Under the pieces are notes generated by a model that made no database searches, was not told the origin of the DNA, and saw only the letters and a list, made by a program, of their open reading frames with translations. DNA of 64,000 nt from Virgibacillus aidingensis (GTDB lineage: Bacteria > Bacillota > Bacilli > Bacillales > Amphibacillaceae): the NCBI RefSeq assembly GCF_010994035.1, contig NZ_WIXN01000003.1:124001-188000 (forward strand), in the 5' to 3' direction. Position 1 is the stretch's first letter, and every line of letters starts with the position of its first letter. The position numbers and the translations under genes were made by a program. Below are positions 10,717-17,738 of the stretch, one piece after another.

Positions 10717-10795
10717 GTTTCCTCACCTTTCAAAAAATCGACACATATTTACTTCCCCACTTTTTATATAATGTATATTAGCTGGAAAACTTTAT

Positions 10796-10829
10796 AAAAA
10801 GGCTCTGAACCATATAGCTCAGAACCTTT
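10796..10829 (-). terminator. Terminator after the DUF2249 gene
   Basis: On the minus strand AAAGG-T-TCTGA pairs with TCAGA-G-CCTTT, followed by TTAT. It separates this gene from the radical SAM gene. Confidence 0.75.
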
Positions 10830-10839
10830 AGGATATCAT

Positions 10840-11082
10840 TTATTTTTTTCCTATAATAACTTTCCAAATATCAGGTCCTTCTTCTACATACTCCCAGGAA
10901 AATGTGTCTTCACCACGCTCTATCATAAATTGATATTGGAGCGGCTTTGGATCATGATCATTTGTCAGCTGCATAAAATCACCGGTTTTTAAACCGTCAA
11001 ATACTTCAAAAATTCTTGGGTGTCTGATTCTTGGTTCTATGTCAGGTGCATGGACTTCCGCAGCAAATTGTATGTCGCTCAT
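10840..11082 (-). CDS. DUF2249 domain protein
   Basis: 80 residues. The family pattern is clear: HPRIFEVFDGLKTGDFMQL, then NDHDPKPLQYQF and SWEYVEEGPDIWKVIIGK, a TusA-like two-layer sandwich with the conserved NDHDP. AGGAGGG seven bases before MSDIQF sets the start; a much longer open frame upstream lacks a site. This is the first of three DUF2249 genes in the cluster (others at 12407 and 12652). DUF2249 proteins co-occur with NO-handling and denitrification genes in Bacilli, but their biochemical role is unknown. Confidence 0.88.
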   Translation of the reverse strand: MSDIQFAAEVHAPDIEPRIRHPRIFEVFDGLKTGDFMQLTNDHDPKPLQYQFMIERGEDTFSWEYVEEGPDIWKVIIGKK

Positions 11083-11171
11083 TATGAACCCTCCTAATGA
11101 CGTATTTTCATTTACACTTCCATCATAAGATGTACGATGGAAAAACACAGTGATGAACAGCACCATCGCCA

Positions 11172-11187
11172 TATGATTTTTATCACT
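11172..11187. promoter_or_regulatory. Degenerate Fnr/Crp-type site between divergent genes
   Basis: TATGATTTTTATCACT: one mismatch in each half-site to TGTGA-N6-TCACA. It lies between the DUF2249 gene and the regulator gene; neither side has a good -10 at class II distance. Confidence 0.4.
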
Positions 11188-11343
11188 TAAATAACCTTTT
11201 ACTAAAATTGTACTGGCGAAAGTGGTAAACTAAAAATAGAGAGAGTTTAGCCGTCTAAACATATCCGGCAAATATAGAAAATAAGGGACTTATTTATGAT
11301 ACAGCCATTCATTATAAAGCCTTAATTCAGAAAGGAGCTTAAA

Positions 11344-12042
11344 ATGAACGTGAACATGCAATCCACCCAGGAATTACTGCAATCCTTCCCACTATTTAAG
11401 GGATTGACTGATTTTGAAATGGAACCGATTCTTGAAATCGCGAAAAATCGAACCTACCGTTCCGGCTCCCATATCTTTATGCAAGGAGACCCGTTAAACA
11501 ATGTTTATTTCATTCATAAAGGCAAGGTTAAAATTTATAAGACAGACATACATGGAAAAGAACAGATTGTAAACATTTTGCAAGGCGGGGACATGTTTCC
11601 GCATCAGGGTTTTTTCAGACAGGATGATTACCCTGCCCATTCACAGGCTACAGAGGATTCCGAACTTTTATTTATTCCGATTCAGTCATTCGAAAACTTC
11701 CTCATTACACACCCTGAAATATGTATTAAGCTTTTCCGTGTACTTGGTGATAAAATAGTTGATCTGCAAAGCAGACTGCAGGAAAAAATATTGCATAATA
11801 CGTATGAACAAATCATTATGCTTCTTTTGCGGCTGGCAAAAAATTATGGTGAAGAAGCAGGTGATTTTAAAACGGTGATCAAATCGCAGTTTACAAACAG
11901 GGAGCTGGCAAATATGATTGGATCAAGCAGGGAAACAGTCAGCAGAACATTAACCCAGCTCAAAAAGAAGAAATTAATTGAGACAAATAAGCAAGGCTTC
12001 ATGGTATTGGATAACGACGCATTGGAAGATGAATTGTTTTAG
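11344..12042 (+). CDS. Crp/Fnr family transcriptional regulator
   Basis: 232 residues. An N-terminal cyclic-nucleotide-binding-type barrel (about 10-125; FPLFKGLTDFEME, then FMQGDPLNNVYFIHKGKVKIY) is followed by a dimerisation helix and a winged helix-turn-helix whose recognition region reads SQFTNRELANMIGSSRETVSRTL. The SRETVSR helix is the class that reads TGTGA-N6-TCACA. The protein lacks the Cys cluster of B. subtilis Fnr (only a single Cys, in EICIKLF), so it probably does not sense oxygen through a 4Fe-4S cluster in that way; a haem, NO or redox signal is possible. GAAAGGAG precedes the ATG. Sites for such a regulator flank its neighbours. Confidence 0.92.
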   Translation: MNVNMQSTQELLQSFPLFKGLTDFEMEPILEIAKNRTYRSGSHIFMQGDPLNNVYFIHKGKVKIYKTDIHGKEQIVNILQGGDMFPHQGFFRQDDYPAHSQATEDSELLFIPIQSFENFLITHPEICIKLFRVLGDKIVDLQSRLQEKILHNTYEQIIMLLLRLAKNYGEEAGDFKTVIKSQFTNRELANMIGSSRETVSRTLTQLKKKKLIETNKQGFMVLDNDALEDELF

Positions 12043-12068
12043 TGGCCATCATTTGGTCACTTTTTTAT
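12041..12068 (+). terminator. Terminator after the Crp/Fnr gene
   Basis: AGTGGCCA (overlapping the stop codon) pairs with TGGTCACT (one wobble), followed by T6. Confidence 0.8.
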
Positions 12069-12130
12069 TATAATAAAATCCCCCAGCCGTCCCCTTAGCA
12101 AATACCCTTTTTGCCTACTCTAATTTTAGA

Positions 12131-12295
12131 ATGCATTATGAAAAAACATTGGCGGTACCTTTTCAATTGAAGGGAACTGCGTCCTTCATGTACGTAAGAA
12201 ACGATCTCGGGGACATGCTTTATGTAAAATATGGAATCCATGTACTTGAGAAGCAACCTCCGGAACATGATTTATATAGTTGGTTTCTGTCATAA
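12131..12295 (+). CDS. Candidate small ORF, 54 residues, unrecognised
   Basis: An open frame starting MHYEKTLAVPFQLKGT and ending HDLYSWFLS fills the gap between the Crp/Fnr gene terminator and the Fnr-type site. The amino acid mix is protein-like (balanced charge, aromatic residues, no low complexity), but no ribosome binding site precedes the ATG, and it sits just after a terminator. It may be a remnant of a gene or a chance frame. No family recognised. Confidence 0.3.
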   Translation: MHYEKTLAVPFQLKGTASFMYVRNDLGDMLYVKYGIHVLEKQPPEHDLYSWFLS

Positions 12296-12331
12296 ATAAT
12301 AAACTGTACAAAACTTCTTTTAAAAAAGCTT

Positions 12332-12374
12332 TGTGACATTGGTCACTTACTCTCTTCTAAAAAATGATTATGAT
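12332..12374 (+). promoter_or_regulatory. Fnr/Crp-type site with -10 box, class II spacing
   Basis: TGTGACATTGGTCACT (12332-12347; one mismatch to TGTGA-N6-TCACA). A site centred at -41.5 predicts a -10 at 12369-12374, and TATGAT (5 of 6 to TATAAT) is exactly there. It should drive the DUF2249/DUF2249/membrane protein/DUF59 unit. Confidence 0.75.
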
Positions 12375-12406
12375 ATAGTTAATCTCAATTTTTAGGGGTG
12401 AATGTT

Positions 12407-12652
12407 ATGGAAAAAGGAACATTTGTAGAATTGGATGTCCGTGAAGATATACGCTTAAAAAAAGAACCTTATGATAAGATCATGGGGGCCGTTAGCGGCT
12501 TACAGGAAGGACAGGGGCTTATTTTACATGCACCTTTTAACCCGGAGCCATTGCATAATGTCTTGGCACGCAAGGGATTTGAAAACGATCCAGTACAAGT
12601 GGAGAAGGAGCATTGGAAAGTAACGTATACGAAAAAGGAGGCAGCAGAATAA
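12407..12652 (+). CDS. DUF2249 domain protein
   Basis: 81 residues. It begins MEKGTFVELDVREDI and carries the family core DKIMGAVSGLQEGQGLILHAPFNPEPLHNVLARKG in two blocks, a TusA-like fold with the NPEPL loop in place of NDHDP. AGGGGTG eight bases before the ATG sets the start; an in-frame GTG three codons upstream overlaps that site and is less likely. First gene of a tightly packed unit: its stop overlaps the next start (TAATG). An Fnr-type promoter lies 60-75 bp upstream. Function unknown. Confidence 0.85.
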   Translation: MEKGTFVELDVREDIRLKKEPYDKIMGAVSGLQEGQGLILHAPFNPEPLHNVLARKGFENDPVQVEKEHWKVTYTKKEAAE

Positions 12653-12867
12653 TGGTCATTGATAACCGCGGACTCGAGCCGCCTCAGCCAATGATGCGCA
12701 CATTAAAGGCATTGGAGAAAATAAATCCGGGAGAATCCCTTTCCATTATAAATGACCGCAGACCTATGTTTTTATATGAAGAGCTGGATGAACTGGGCTA
12801 CTGCCATGAAACAGAGCCGCGGGAAGATGGCAGCTACCAAATTAATATAACGAAGACCGGTGAGTAG
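12652..12867 (+). CDS. DUF2249 domain protein
   Basis: 71 residues starting MVIDNRGLEPPQPMMRTLKALE, then ESLSIINDRRPMFLYEELDELGY, a DUF2249/TusA-like pattern with NDRRP matching the NDHDP position of the copy at 10840. The ATG overlaps the TAA of the upstream gene by one base and follows AAGGAGG, so translation is coupled. The three DUF2249 proteins in this cluster differ considerably from one another, suggesting distinct roles rather than recent duplication. Confidence 0.83.
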   Translation: MVIDNRGLEPPQPMMRTLKALEKINPGESLSIINDRRPMFLYEELDELGYCHETEPREDGSYQINITKTGE

Positions 12868-12868
12868 G

Positions 12869-14116
12869 ATGGTATCTGGAACGGGTTTAGCTTCTGAAAC
12901 AAACATTAAGCTGCCGCTCGGTTTTATCTTGTATGGCCTTTTAGCACTTGTGACGTCTCAATGGATTCTCTTCTTTAATAGTGATTTGCTGACAGCAGGG
13001 CAGTTCCGCATTCCGGATATATGGATGGGTGCTCATTTTCTGCTTTTGGGCTATGCAGCAATGATCGCGATGGGAGCAATGTACCAGCTTGTACCTGTTG
13101 CTTTCTTAACACCCATATGGAGTCAAAAATTAGGTTTTGTACAGCTTGTGGTTACAATTATTGGCATCACATTGTTTTCTGTATTATTGGGAACAGCCTC
13201 CGATTATGCTATATACGGCGGTATCCCTGTCATCCTCGGTATCCTGTTGTTTATACTGCAAATGTGGAAGACAATCCTTAAACAGGAAAACAAAACCATG
13301 ATCACCTGTTTTGTGTTAGCAGCCATTTCAAGCTTTTTCCTCACTATTGCAGCAGGATTTTTATTAGCCTGGAGTATTGCTTATGGCGGCATAGAGGAGC
13401 ATCAGCTGATACTTTTTTCACACATTGCTTTGGGAGTTGCGGGATGGTTCAGCTTACTAATTTTCGGGTTTTCCTATAAACTTGTACCCATGTTCAGCCT
13501 GTCACACGGATACGCTATGAAATGGGCAAAACCTGCTTTTATCACGTATATTAGCGGATTAAGTGTATTAATTGCTTCTTTTTGGATATCTTTTCCATAC
13601 CTTGATACTATTGCCTGGATACTCTTATTCTCAGGGTTTGGTTTTTTTGTTCTGGATATTCAGGAGATACTTGCAAAACGTGTGAAGAAAAAATTGGACA
13701 AGCCATTCATCTTTTCTTTAATTGCGATTGGAAATGGTTTGGTTATCCATTTTCTTGCCGTGCTGCTGAATTTAATTGATATCAACAATGAAAATATATG
13801 GAGCTGGCTCGTTTTCCTTTATATTATGGGATGGATTGTTTTTAGCATTCTTGGCTACTTGTATAAAATCGTGCCATTTTTATGGTGGACACATAAGTAT
13901 TCAGAACGGATCGGCAAAGAAAAAGTGCCTACACTGAAAGAAATGATAAATGAAAGATTAAGTGTAATTCTTTTCATTGGTTTTTCTGTAAGTGTAATTG
14001 GACTAACCGCGGGCGCACTATGGCAAATCGGCAGCATTGTATTTATATTTCAGGGGTTGCTGGCGATTACATCCCTTGCCTACGTGCTGTCCATTATCAT
14101 GGTATTAGTAAAATAG
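12869..14116 (+). CDS. NnrS/haem-copper-oxidase-like polytopic membrane protein
   Basis: About 415 residues with roughly twelve hydrophobic segments. Histidines lie in membrane segments in the style of haem-copper oxidase subunit I or NnrS: GAHFLLLGYAAM, LILFSHIALGVAGW followed by SLSHG, and LVIHFLAVLL. Y-x-LVP motifs (MYQLVPVAF, YKLVPMF, YKIVPFLWW) recur after three helices and look like an internal repeat. There is no subunit II or Cu-A partner beside it. The start overlaps the end of the DUF2249 gene; an upstream GTG at 12860 is an alternative. Likely a haem and/or metal-binding NO-response protein, but no function can be assigned. Confidence 0.75.
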   Translation: MVSGTGLASETNIKLPLGFILYGLLALVTSQWILFFNSDLLTAGQFRIPDIWMGAHFLLLGYAAMIAMGAMYQLVPVAFLTPIWSQKLGFVQLVVTIIGITLFSVLLGTASDYAIYGGIPVILGILLFILQMWKTILKQENKTMITCFVLAAISSFFLTIAAGFLLAWSIAYGGIEEHQLILFSHIALGVAGWFSLLIFGFSYKLVPMFSLSHGYAMKWAKPAFITYISGLSVLIASFWISFPYLDTIAWILLFSGFGFFVLDIQEILAKRVKKKLDKPFIFSLIAIGNGLVIHFLAVLLNLIDINNENIWSWLVFLYIMGWIVFSILGYLYKIVPFLWWTHKYSERIGKEKVPTLKEMINERLSVILFIGFSVSVIGLTAGALWQIGSIVFIFQGLLAITSLAYVLSIIMVLVK

Positions 14117-14128
14117 AGAGGTGTTATG

Positions 14129-14431
14129 ATGTCACTGGAAAAAAAAGTTGGAGCTGCTCTATTTGAAGTGATTGATCCCGAACTGGGAATTAATATTATG
14201 GATTTGGGCCTTGTATACGGTATAGGTGTATATGAGGATCATGATGTTATCATTAGAATGACACTTACTACACCCGGCTGTCCCATGCACGACAGTATTA
14301 TAAACGGCGTAAAATATCGTGTATCACAGGTAGCAGAAGTCGGTGAAGTCATAGTGGACCTCGTTTGGGAACCCCAATGGAACCCGGGCAAAATGAGTGA
14401 TAAAGCAAAAGAAATGCTCGGTTTTGGCTGA
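14129..14431 (+). CDS. DUF59/MIP18-family Fe-S assembly factor
   Basis: 100 residues with the family core VIDPELGINIMDLGLVY, TTPGCPMHD (the reactive Cys) and VDLVWEPQWNPGKMSDKAKE. Such PaaD/SufT-like proteins help transfer or mature iron-sulfur clusters. Translation may start at 14126 or 14129; the second has better spacing to AGAGGTG. It closes the unit that starts at 12407, nine bases after the membrane protein. A second family member (yitW-like) lies at 16455; this one probably serves the cluster's own Fe-S enzyme, for example the radical SAM protein (inference). Confidence 0.88.
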   Translation: MSLEKKVGAALFEVIDPELGINIMDLGLVYGIGVYEDHDVIIRMTLTTPGCPMHDSIINGVKYRVSQVAEVGEVIVDLVWEPQWNPGKMSDKAKEMLGFG

Positions 14432-14476
14432 TCGAACGTTAGAAAACCGGGCTTATTAAAAGCGCAGGCTCACACT

Positions 14477-14875
14477 GAGGCTGAGACAGAACACTGAGTA
14501 AGCATAGAAAAGACGAACAATCTACCTATTAGCTCCGGAAATATACGTAGACTCCTCGGACTATGGTACAGCGGTTCATCGTCCCGCCGGAAAGATTTGC
14601 GGGAGCAAAGGCATCGGTAAGACCCCTAAAGACGAGTTAGCAATCTTTACTTGCGAGGAGTGCTGCACCACTGGGATAATTGCAACACGAAGCCCACGGG
14701 GAGGCTTACCAGCCGCCCGCGGCAAAGCAGACACCGGGAAAACGACCAAAGGGAGTTGAGCGGATGTCGCACTTGGGAAAGTGGTGAAAGCCTGTATATT
14801 TTCGGAGCGGGTATTTAGTTTAGTGTATAAGGATGTTCGGGTTTCTGTTTACTAAAATTGTTTTGTCCCAGTCTC
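14477..14875. repeat. Inverted-repeat-bounded Bacillaceae intergenic repeat element
   Basis: A 399-bp element bounded by imperfect 16-bp inverted repeats: GAGGCTGAGACAGAAC at 14477-14492 and the complement of GAGACTGGGACAAAAC at 14860-14875. A second inner pair (14532-14545 with 14795-14808, GCTCCGGAAATATA) closes a large stem. The G/C-rich interior (GTAAGACCCC... GGGGAGGCTTACC... CCGCCCGCGG) matches a repeat I recall from many intergenic regions of Bacillus, Geobacillus and Oceanobacillus. Its base composition is clearly richer in GC than the flanks. No coding frame is seen. Function unknown. Confidence 0.75.
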
Positions 14876-14894
14876 AAAAAATGCGTCCTTTGTT

Positions 14895-15128
14895 TTATCC
14901 CCCGCTGACAGGCGGGATAAAGGCCACGACATCTCCCCTGCGTAAAACAGTTTCTTCTCCCACATACTCTTCATTTACCGCGATCATGGCCTTATCCAGG
15001 TTTTCAGCCTGATACTTCTGCAGCCAGGTTGATTTTAATTCGTTTACAGTAATATTTTCCACATCAAAGGAAAGCTTATTTTCTCCGACTGTCTCCCGTA
15101 ATTCAGCAAAAAATAAAACATCAATCAT
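14895..15128 (-). CDS. moaD: Molybdopterin synthase sulfur-carrier subunit
   Basis: 77-residue ubiquitin-like protein ending in the Gly-Gly tail (IPPVSGG) that is adenylated and thiocarboxylated to donate sulfur for molybdopterin. MIDVLFFAELRE is the usual first strand. The start was placed at the ATG that overlaps the moaE stop by eight bases, after GGAGGAAATGGG, because the longer frame upstream is only the moaE coding region read out of frame. Last gene of mobB-moaE-moaD. Confidence 0.95.
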   Translation of the reverse strand: MIDVLFFAELRETVGENKLSFDVENITVNELKSTWLQKYQAENLDKAMIAVNEEYVGEETVLRRGDVVAFIPPVSGG

Positions 15129-15594
15129 CACCCATTTCCTCCTCCCGGGGTAAATTATCCTTATATGATTTTGTTTCCAATTGATCCCCAATCCATAGTT
15201 CCCCGTCTTCCCAATGTTCCTTTTTCCATATTGGAACGATCTCCTTAATTCGTTCAATTGCATAGCTGCTTCCTTCAAATGCATCTTTGCGGTGTGGAGT
15301 GGAGACAGCAATAACCACCGCAATATCCGAAATATCCAGTTTGCCGATCCGGTGGGCAATGGCACAGGCGGAGTTTTCCCATCTGTTTTCTACCTCTTTT
15401 CCGATTTGTGCCAGTTTTTTTTCTGCCATTGGTTTATAGGCCTGATATTCCAGATATAATGTCCTTTTTCCGTGGGTGAATTCCCGTACTGTTCCAATAA
15501 ACGTACTGATGGCTCCCGCTTCTCTCCTCGTCACCTTTTTAACAACATCATTTATTTCTATCGGTGCTTCTGTAATCCAAAAGTCCCTGGTCAT
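15121..15594 (-). CDS. moaE: Molybdopterin synthase catalytic subunit
   Basis: 157 residues. It converts precursor Z (cPMP) to molybdopterin together with MoaD. Family landmarks: GAISTFIGTVRE near the N-terminus, YLEYQAYKPMAEKK, IAHRIGKLDISDIAVVIAVSTPHRKDAF, and the catalytic-lysine region VPIWKKEHWEDGE. It starts three bases after mobB ends and overlaps moaD. The presence of a cofactor operon implies a molybdoenzyme (for example nitrate reductase) elsewhere; none is in this window. Confidence 0.96.
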   Translation of the reverse strand: MTRDFWITEAPIEINDVVKKVTRREAGAISTFIGTVREFTHGKRTLYLEYQAYKPMAEKKLAQIGKEVENRWENSACAIAHRIGKLDISDIAVVIAVSTPHRKDAFEGSSYAIERIKEIVPIWKKEHWEDGELWIGDQLETKSYKDNLPREEEMGDD

Positions 15595-15597
15595 GCG

Positions 15598-16134
15598 CTA
15601 TATACCCCTCATTTCCTCTAATCCTAAAATTAATGCGGCTATATTTGGCAATTCCTTATCCAAGTCTTTCATCCTAAAAATTTTTTTATCATCAGACAGT
15701 AAGATATCTTCATCCCAGTAAATAACTGCGATAATGTTGGACAGTGCCAGCAGTTTTTTGTCTTCCTCGTTTTTTAAAACAATAATTTTTGGATAACCTG
15801 CCTGCTTAAAGCCTTCTATTAAAAGGATATCAACCGGAATGAAAGTATACAATGAAATAAGCTTTTCCAACGAAAAATCCGATACATCTGCAATTGACAG
15901 CTGGAATTGTTTTTCCCCCTGGACTCCACTGATGCTCGAGCCAGCCTCTAAATGTTTAATGCTGTCTGTACCCTGTACTTGCTTCGGCTCCCCTCCATGT
16001 CCATGATGCTTTAACGTAGCGGTCTTCTTATTTAATACAGTAAAGTAGCGAATCAGTTTTTCTATTACAGTTGTTTTCCCAGCATTTTTATAACCGGCAA
16101 TTTGGCAGATGATAAAAGGCTTGCTCGCATGCAT
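15598..16134 (-). CDS. mobB: Molybdopterin-guanine dinucleotide biosynthesis protein B
   Basis: 178-residue P-loop GTPase-type protein. The Walker A is GYKNAGKTT near the N-terminus, followed by TATLKHHGHGG, where the HGHGG is typical of MobB, and DILLIEGFKQAGYPKI. MobB assists delivery or nucleotide attachment of molybdenum cofactor. Two in-frame ATGs lie at the start; the one at 16134 is correctly spaced from GAGGA while that at 16140 abuts it. It heads the mobB-moaE-moaD operon. Confidence 0.93.
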   Translation of the reverse strand: MHASKPFIICQIAGYKNAGKTTVIEKLIRYFTVLNKKTATLKHHGHGGEPKQVQGTDSIKHLEAGSSISGVQGEKQFQLSIADVSDFSLEKLISLYTFIPVDILLIEGFKQAGYPKIIVLKNEEDKKLLALSNIIAVIYWDEDILLSDDKKIFRMKDLDKELPNIAALILGLEEMRGI

Positions 16135-16140
16135 GTACAT

Positions 16141-16413
16141 TCCTCATTTTTTTATTACTTTACTTTTTGCTGACATATATTTTTGGCAGCAAGACTTATT
16201 CAATAAAGATTTCATAAAAAACTGTTCCCTCTTCCTTTTACTACACCGCCCGGGTTTGTTTTCTTCGTCCGCTTTAAAAAATTGAAATCTTTCGTCTTTT
16301 GTTTTTGGTAAAACCATCCAAATGAAAACTATACTCTTTCGAATAAAATGGGCGTTTTTGTAAACCGGGGCAGTGATATCCTATTGGCTCACCATGGTTG
16401 TTTCCTTATGTGT
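16141..16413. other. Intergenic stretch, no gene seen
   Basis: About 270 bases between mobB and the yitW terminator. It should contain the mobB promoter, but no confident -35/-10 pair, repeat or RNA motif could be picked out by eye. Confidence 0.4.
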
Positions 16414-16450
16414 AAAAAAGGTTAATCCATTCTGCATGAATTAACCTTTT
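16414..16450 (-). terminator. Terminator after yitW
   Basis: On the minus strand AAAAGGTTAAT and ATTAACCTTTT form a long stem around TGCAGAATGG-type loop sequence, ending in TTTTTT. Confidence 0.85.
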
Positions 16451-16454
16451 CCTA

Positions 16455-16766
16455 TTAATCCGGTATGCCCAGTGCAATTTTTGCGTAGCGGGACATTTTT
16501 TCTTTGCCCCAAGGCGGATCCCAGACTATATTTACCTCTATTTCTTTAATCTCCGGAATATCTGCAAGCGCGTGACGGACATCCTGCTCAATATGGCCTG
16601 CAAGCGGACAGCCCATGGCGGTTAATGTCATTGTCACGGTACAAAGTCCATTATCATCCAGATCAACATCATATATCAAGCCCAAGTTAACAATATCAAT
16701 ACCCAACTCAGGGTCAATTACGTTCTCAAGCGCACCCATCATATTTTCTTTTAATGCTTCGTCCAT
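16455..16766 (-). CDS. yitW: YitW-like DUF59 Fe-S assembly factor
   Basis: 103 residues: VIDPELGIDIVNLGLIYDVDL, then LTAMGCPLAGHIEQDV with the conserved Cys, then VNIVWDPPWGKEKMSRYAK. This is the SufT/PaaD-type MIP18 domain, used in Fe-S cluster maturation. The yitU-yitV-yitW neighbourhood matches B. subtilis, so this is the orthologous housekeeping copy, in contrast to the one at 14129. AAGGAGGG lies upstream of the ATG. Probably transcribed with yitV, which ends 73 bases upstream. Confidence 0.92.
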   Translation of the reverse strand: MDEALKENMMGALENVIDPELGIDIVNLGLIYDVDLDDNGLCTVTMTLTAMGCPLAGHIEQDVRHALADIPEIKEIEVNIVWDPPWGKEKMSRYAKIALGIPD

Positions 16767-16839
16767 CCATCATCCCTCCTTCATCATCTTACCTATATTT
16801 AAACATATTTTCTTATCTTTTTAAATGATATTACTCACA

Positions 16840-17604
16840 CTACAAGTGTTTTTTAAACCATTTGATTGTTTCCAGTACTGCATGCCTGCTTACTTTATGA
16901 TCCCGGTTGGCTTCTTTTATAAAATATATGTCTTCTTTATTCTCATATAGCTTGGAGGCATCCTCATAAAACGTATAGGAGTGATCAAAGGGGACAACAG
17001 CATCGTTTTCTCCGTGCCAGAATAACAGTGGTCTGTTATTTAGCTTTTCGGGCTTTAATGATAAATCGTACTGCTGCAGTTCATCATATAATTCCTCAAT
17101 CATTTCATCAGTTACAGGCAGATTACCTGTTTTTTTAAAGCTGTCAACCAACGTTTTGGCATATGTAGTTATTTTTGGGGATCCCATCAGAATAGCCGCA
17201 GTTTTTATCCAGGAGTACTGGGAAAGCGCTGCAGAAGTCGTGATTCCCCCCATGCTTGTTCCTGCTATGCCTATTCTTTCATCCAGGATCAATTCCTTTT
17301 TGTCCAATTCTTTTTTCATTTCCTCCAGTTCGACTACATTATTCATGACAATGTTCCAGAAGGAAACCTGCTTTTTAACGGAAGACACCTCTTTCATTTC
17401 TCTTGCTCCATGATATTGGCTGTCGGGAAGGATTACTCTATACCCACTATCAGCCAACAGGTAGGCAAATGGCAGATTATGCTCTTTGGCACTTGTAAAT
17501 CCATGAAAATAAACTACCGTCGGCAGTGCTTTTTTTTCTTTTGCCGCTTCCACGACGTGTAATACCGGAATGTCATTCAGCTGCTCTTCAAATATACCGA
17601 TCAT
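16840..17604 (-). CDS. yitV: Alpha/beta hydrolase YitV (prolyl oligopeptidase-like esterase)
   Basis: 254-residue cytosolic alpha/beta hydrolase. The oxyanion-hole motif YFHGFTSAKEH, the nucleophile elbow GTSMGG (Ser about residue 117), the acid in WHGENDAVVPF and the His in NRDHKVSRHAV form a complete catalytic set. The architecture is that of dienelactone-hydrolase/prolyl-oligopeptidase-like esterases; substrate unknown. Located between yitW and divergent yitU as in B. subtilis. GGAGAAG precedes the ATG. Confidence 0.92.
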   Translation of the reverse strand: MIGIFEEQLNDIPVLHVVEAAKEKKALPTVVYFHGFTSAKEHNLPFAYLLADSGYRVILPDSQYHGAREMKEVSSVKKQVSFWNIVMNNVVELEEMKKELDKKELILDERIGIAGTSMGGITTSAALSQYSWIKTAAILMGSPKITTYAKTLVDSFKKTGNLPVTDEMIEELYDELQQYDLSLKPEKLNNRPLLFWHGENDAVVPFDHSYTFYEDASKLYENKEDIYFIKEANRDHKVSRHAVLETIKWFKKHL

Positions 17605-17738
17605 TATTCTTCTCCTTTGTAACGTTCTATTTCTTTTATATTAATTCCTTTATCACCTGGTTTGCAAACAAAGCAGAGAAATAATTACTTTACATCACTT
17701 CTATTCCCCTATAAACTATGGTAAACGAGGTGAGAGGA

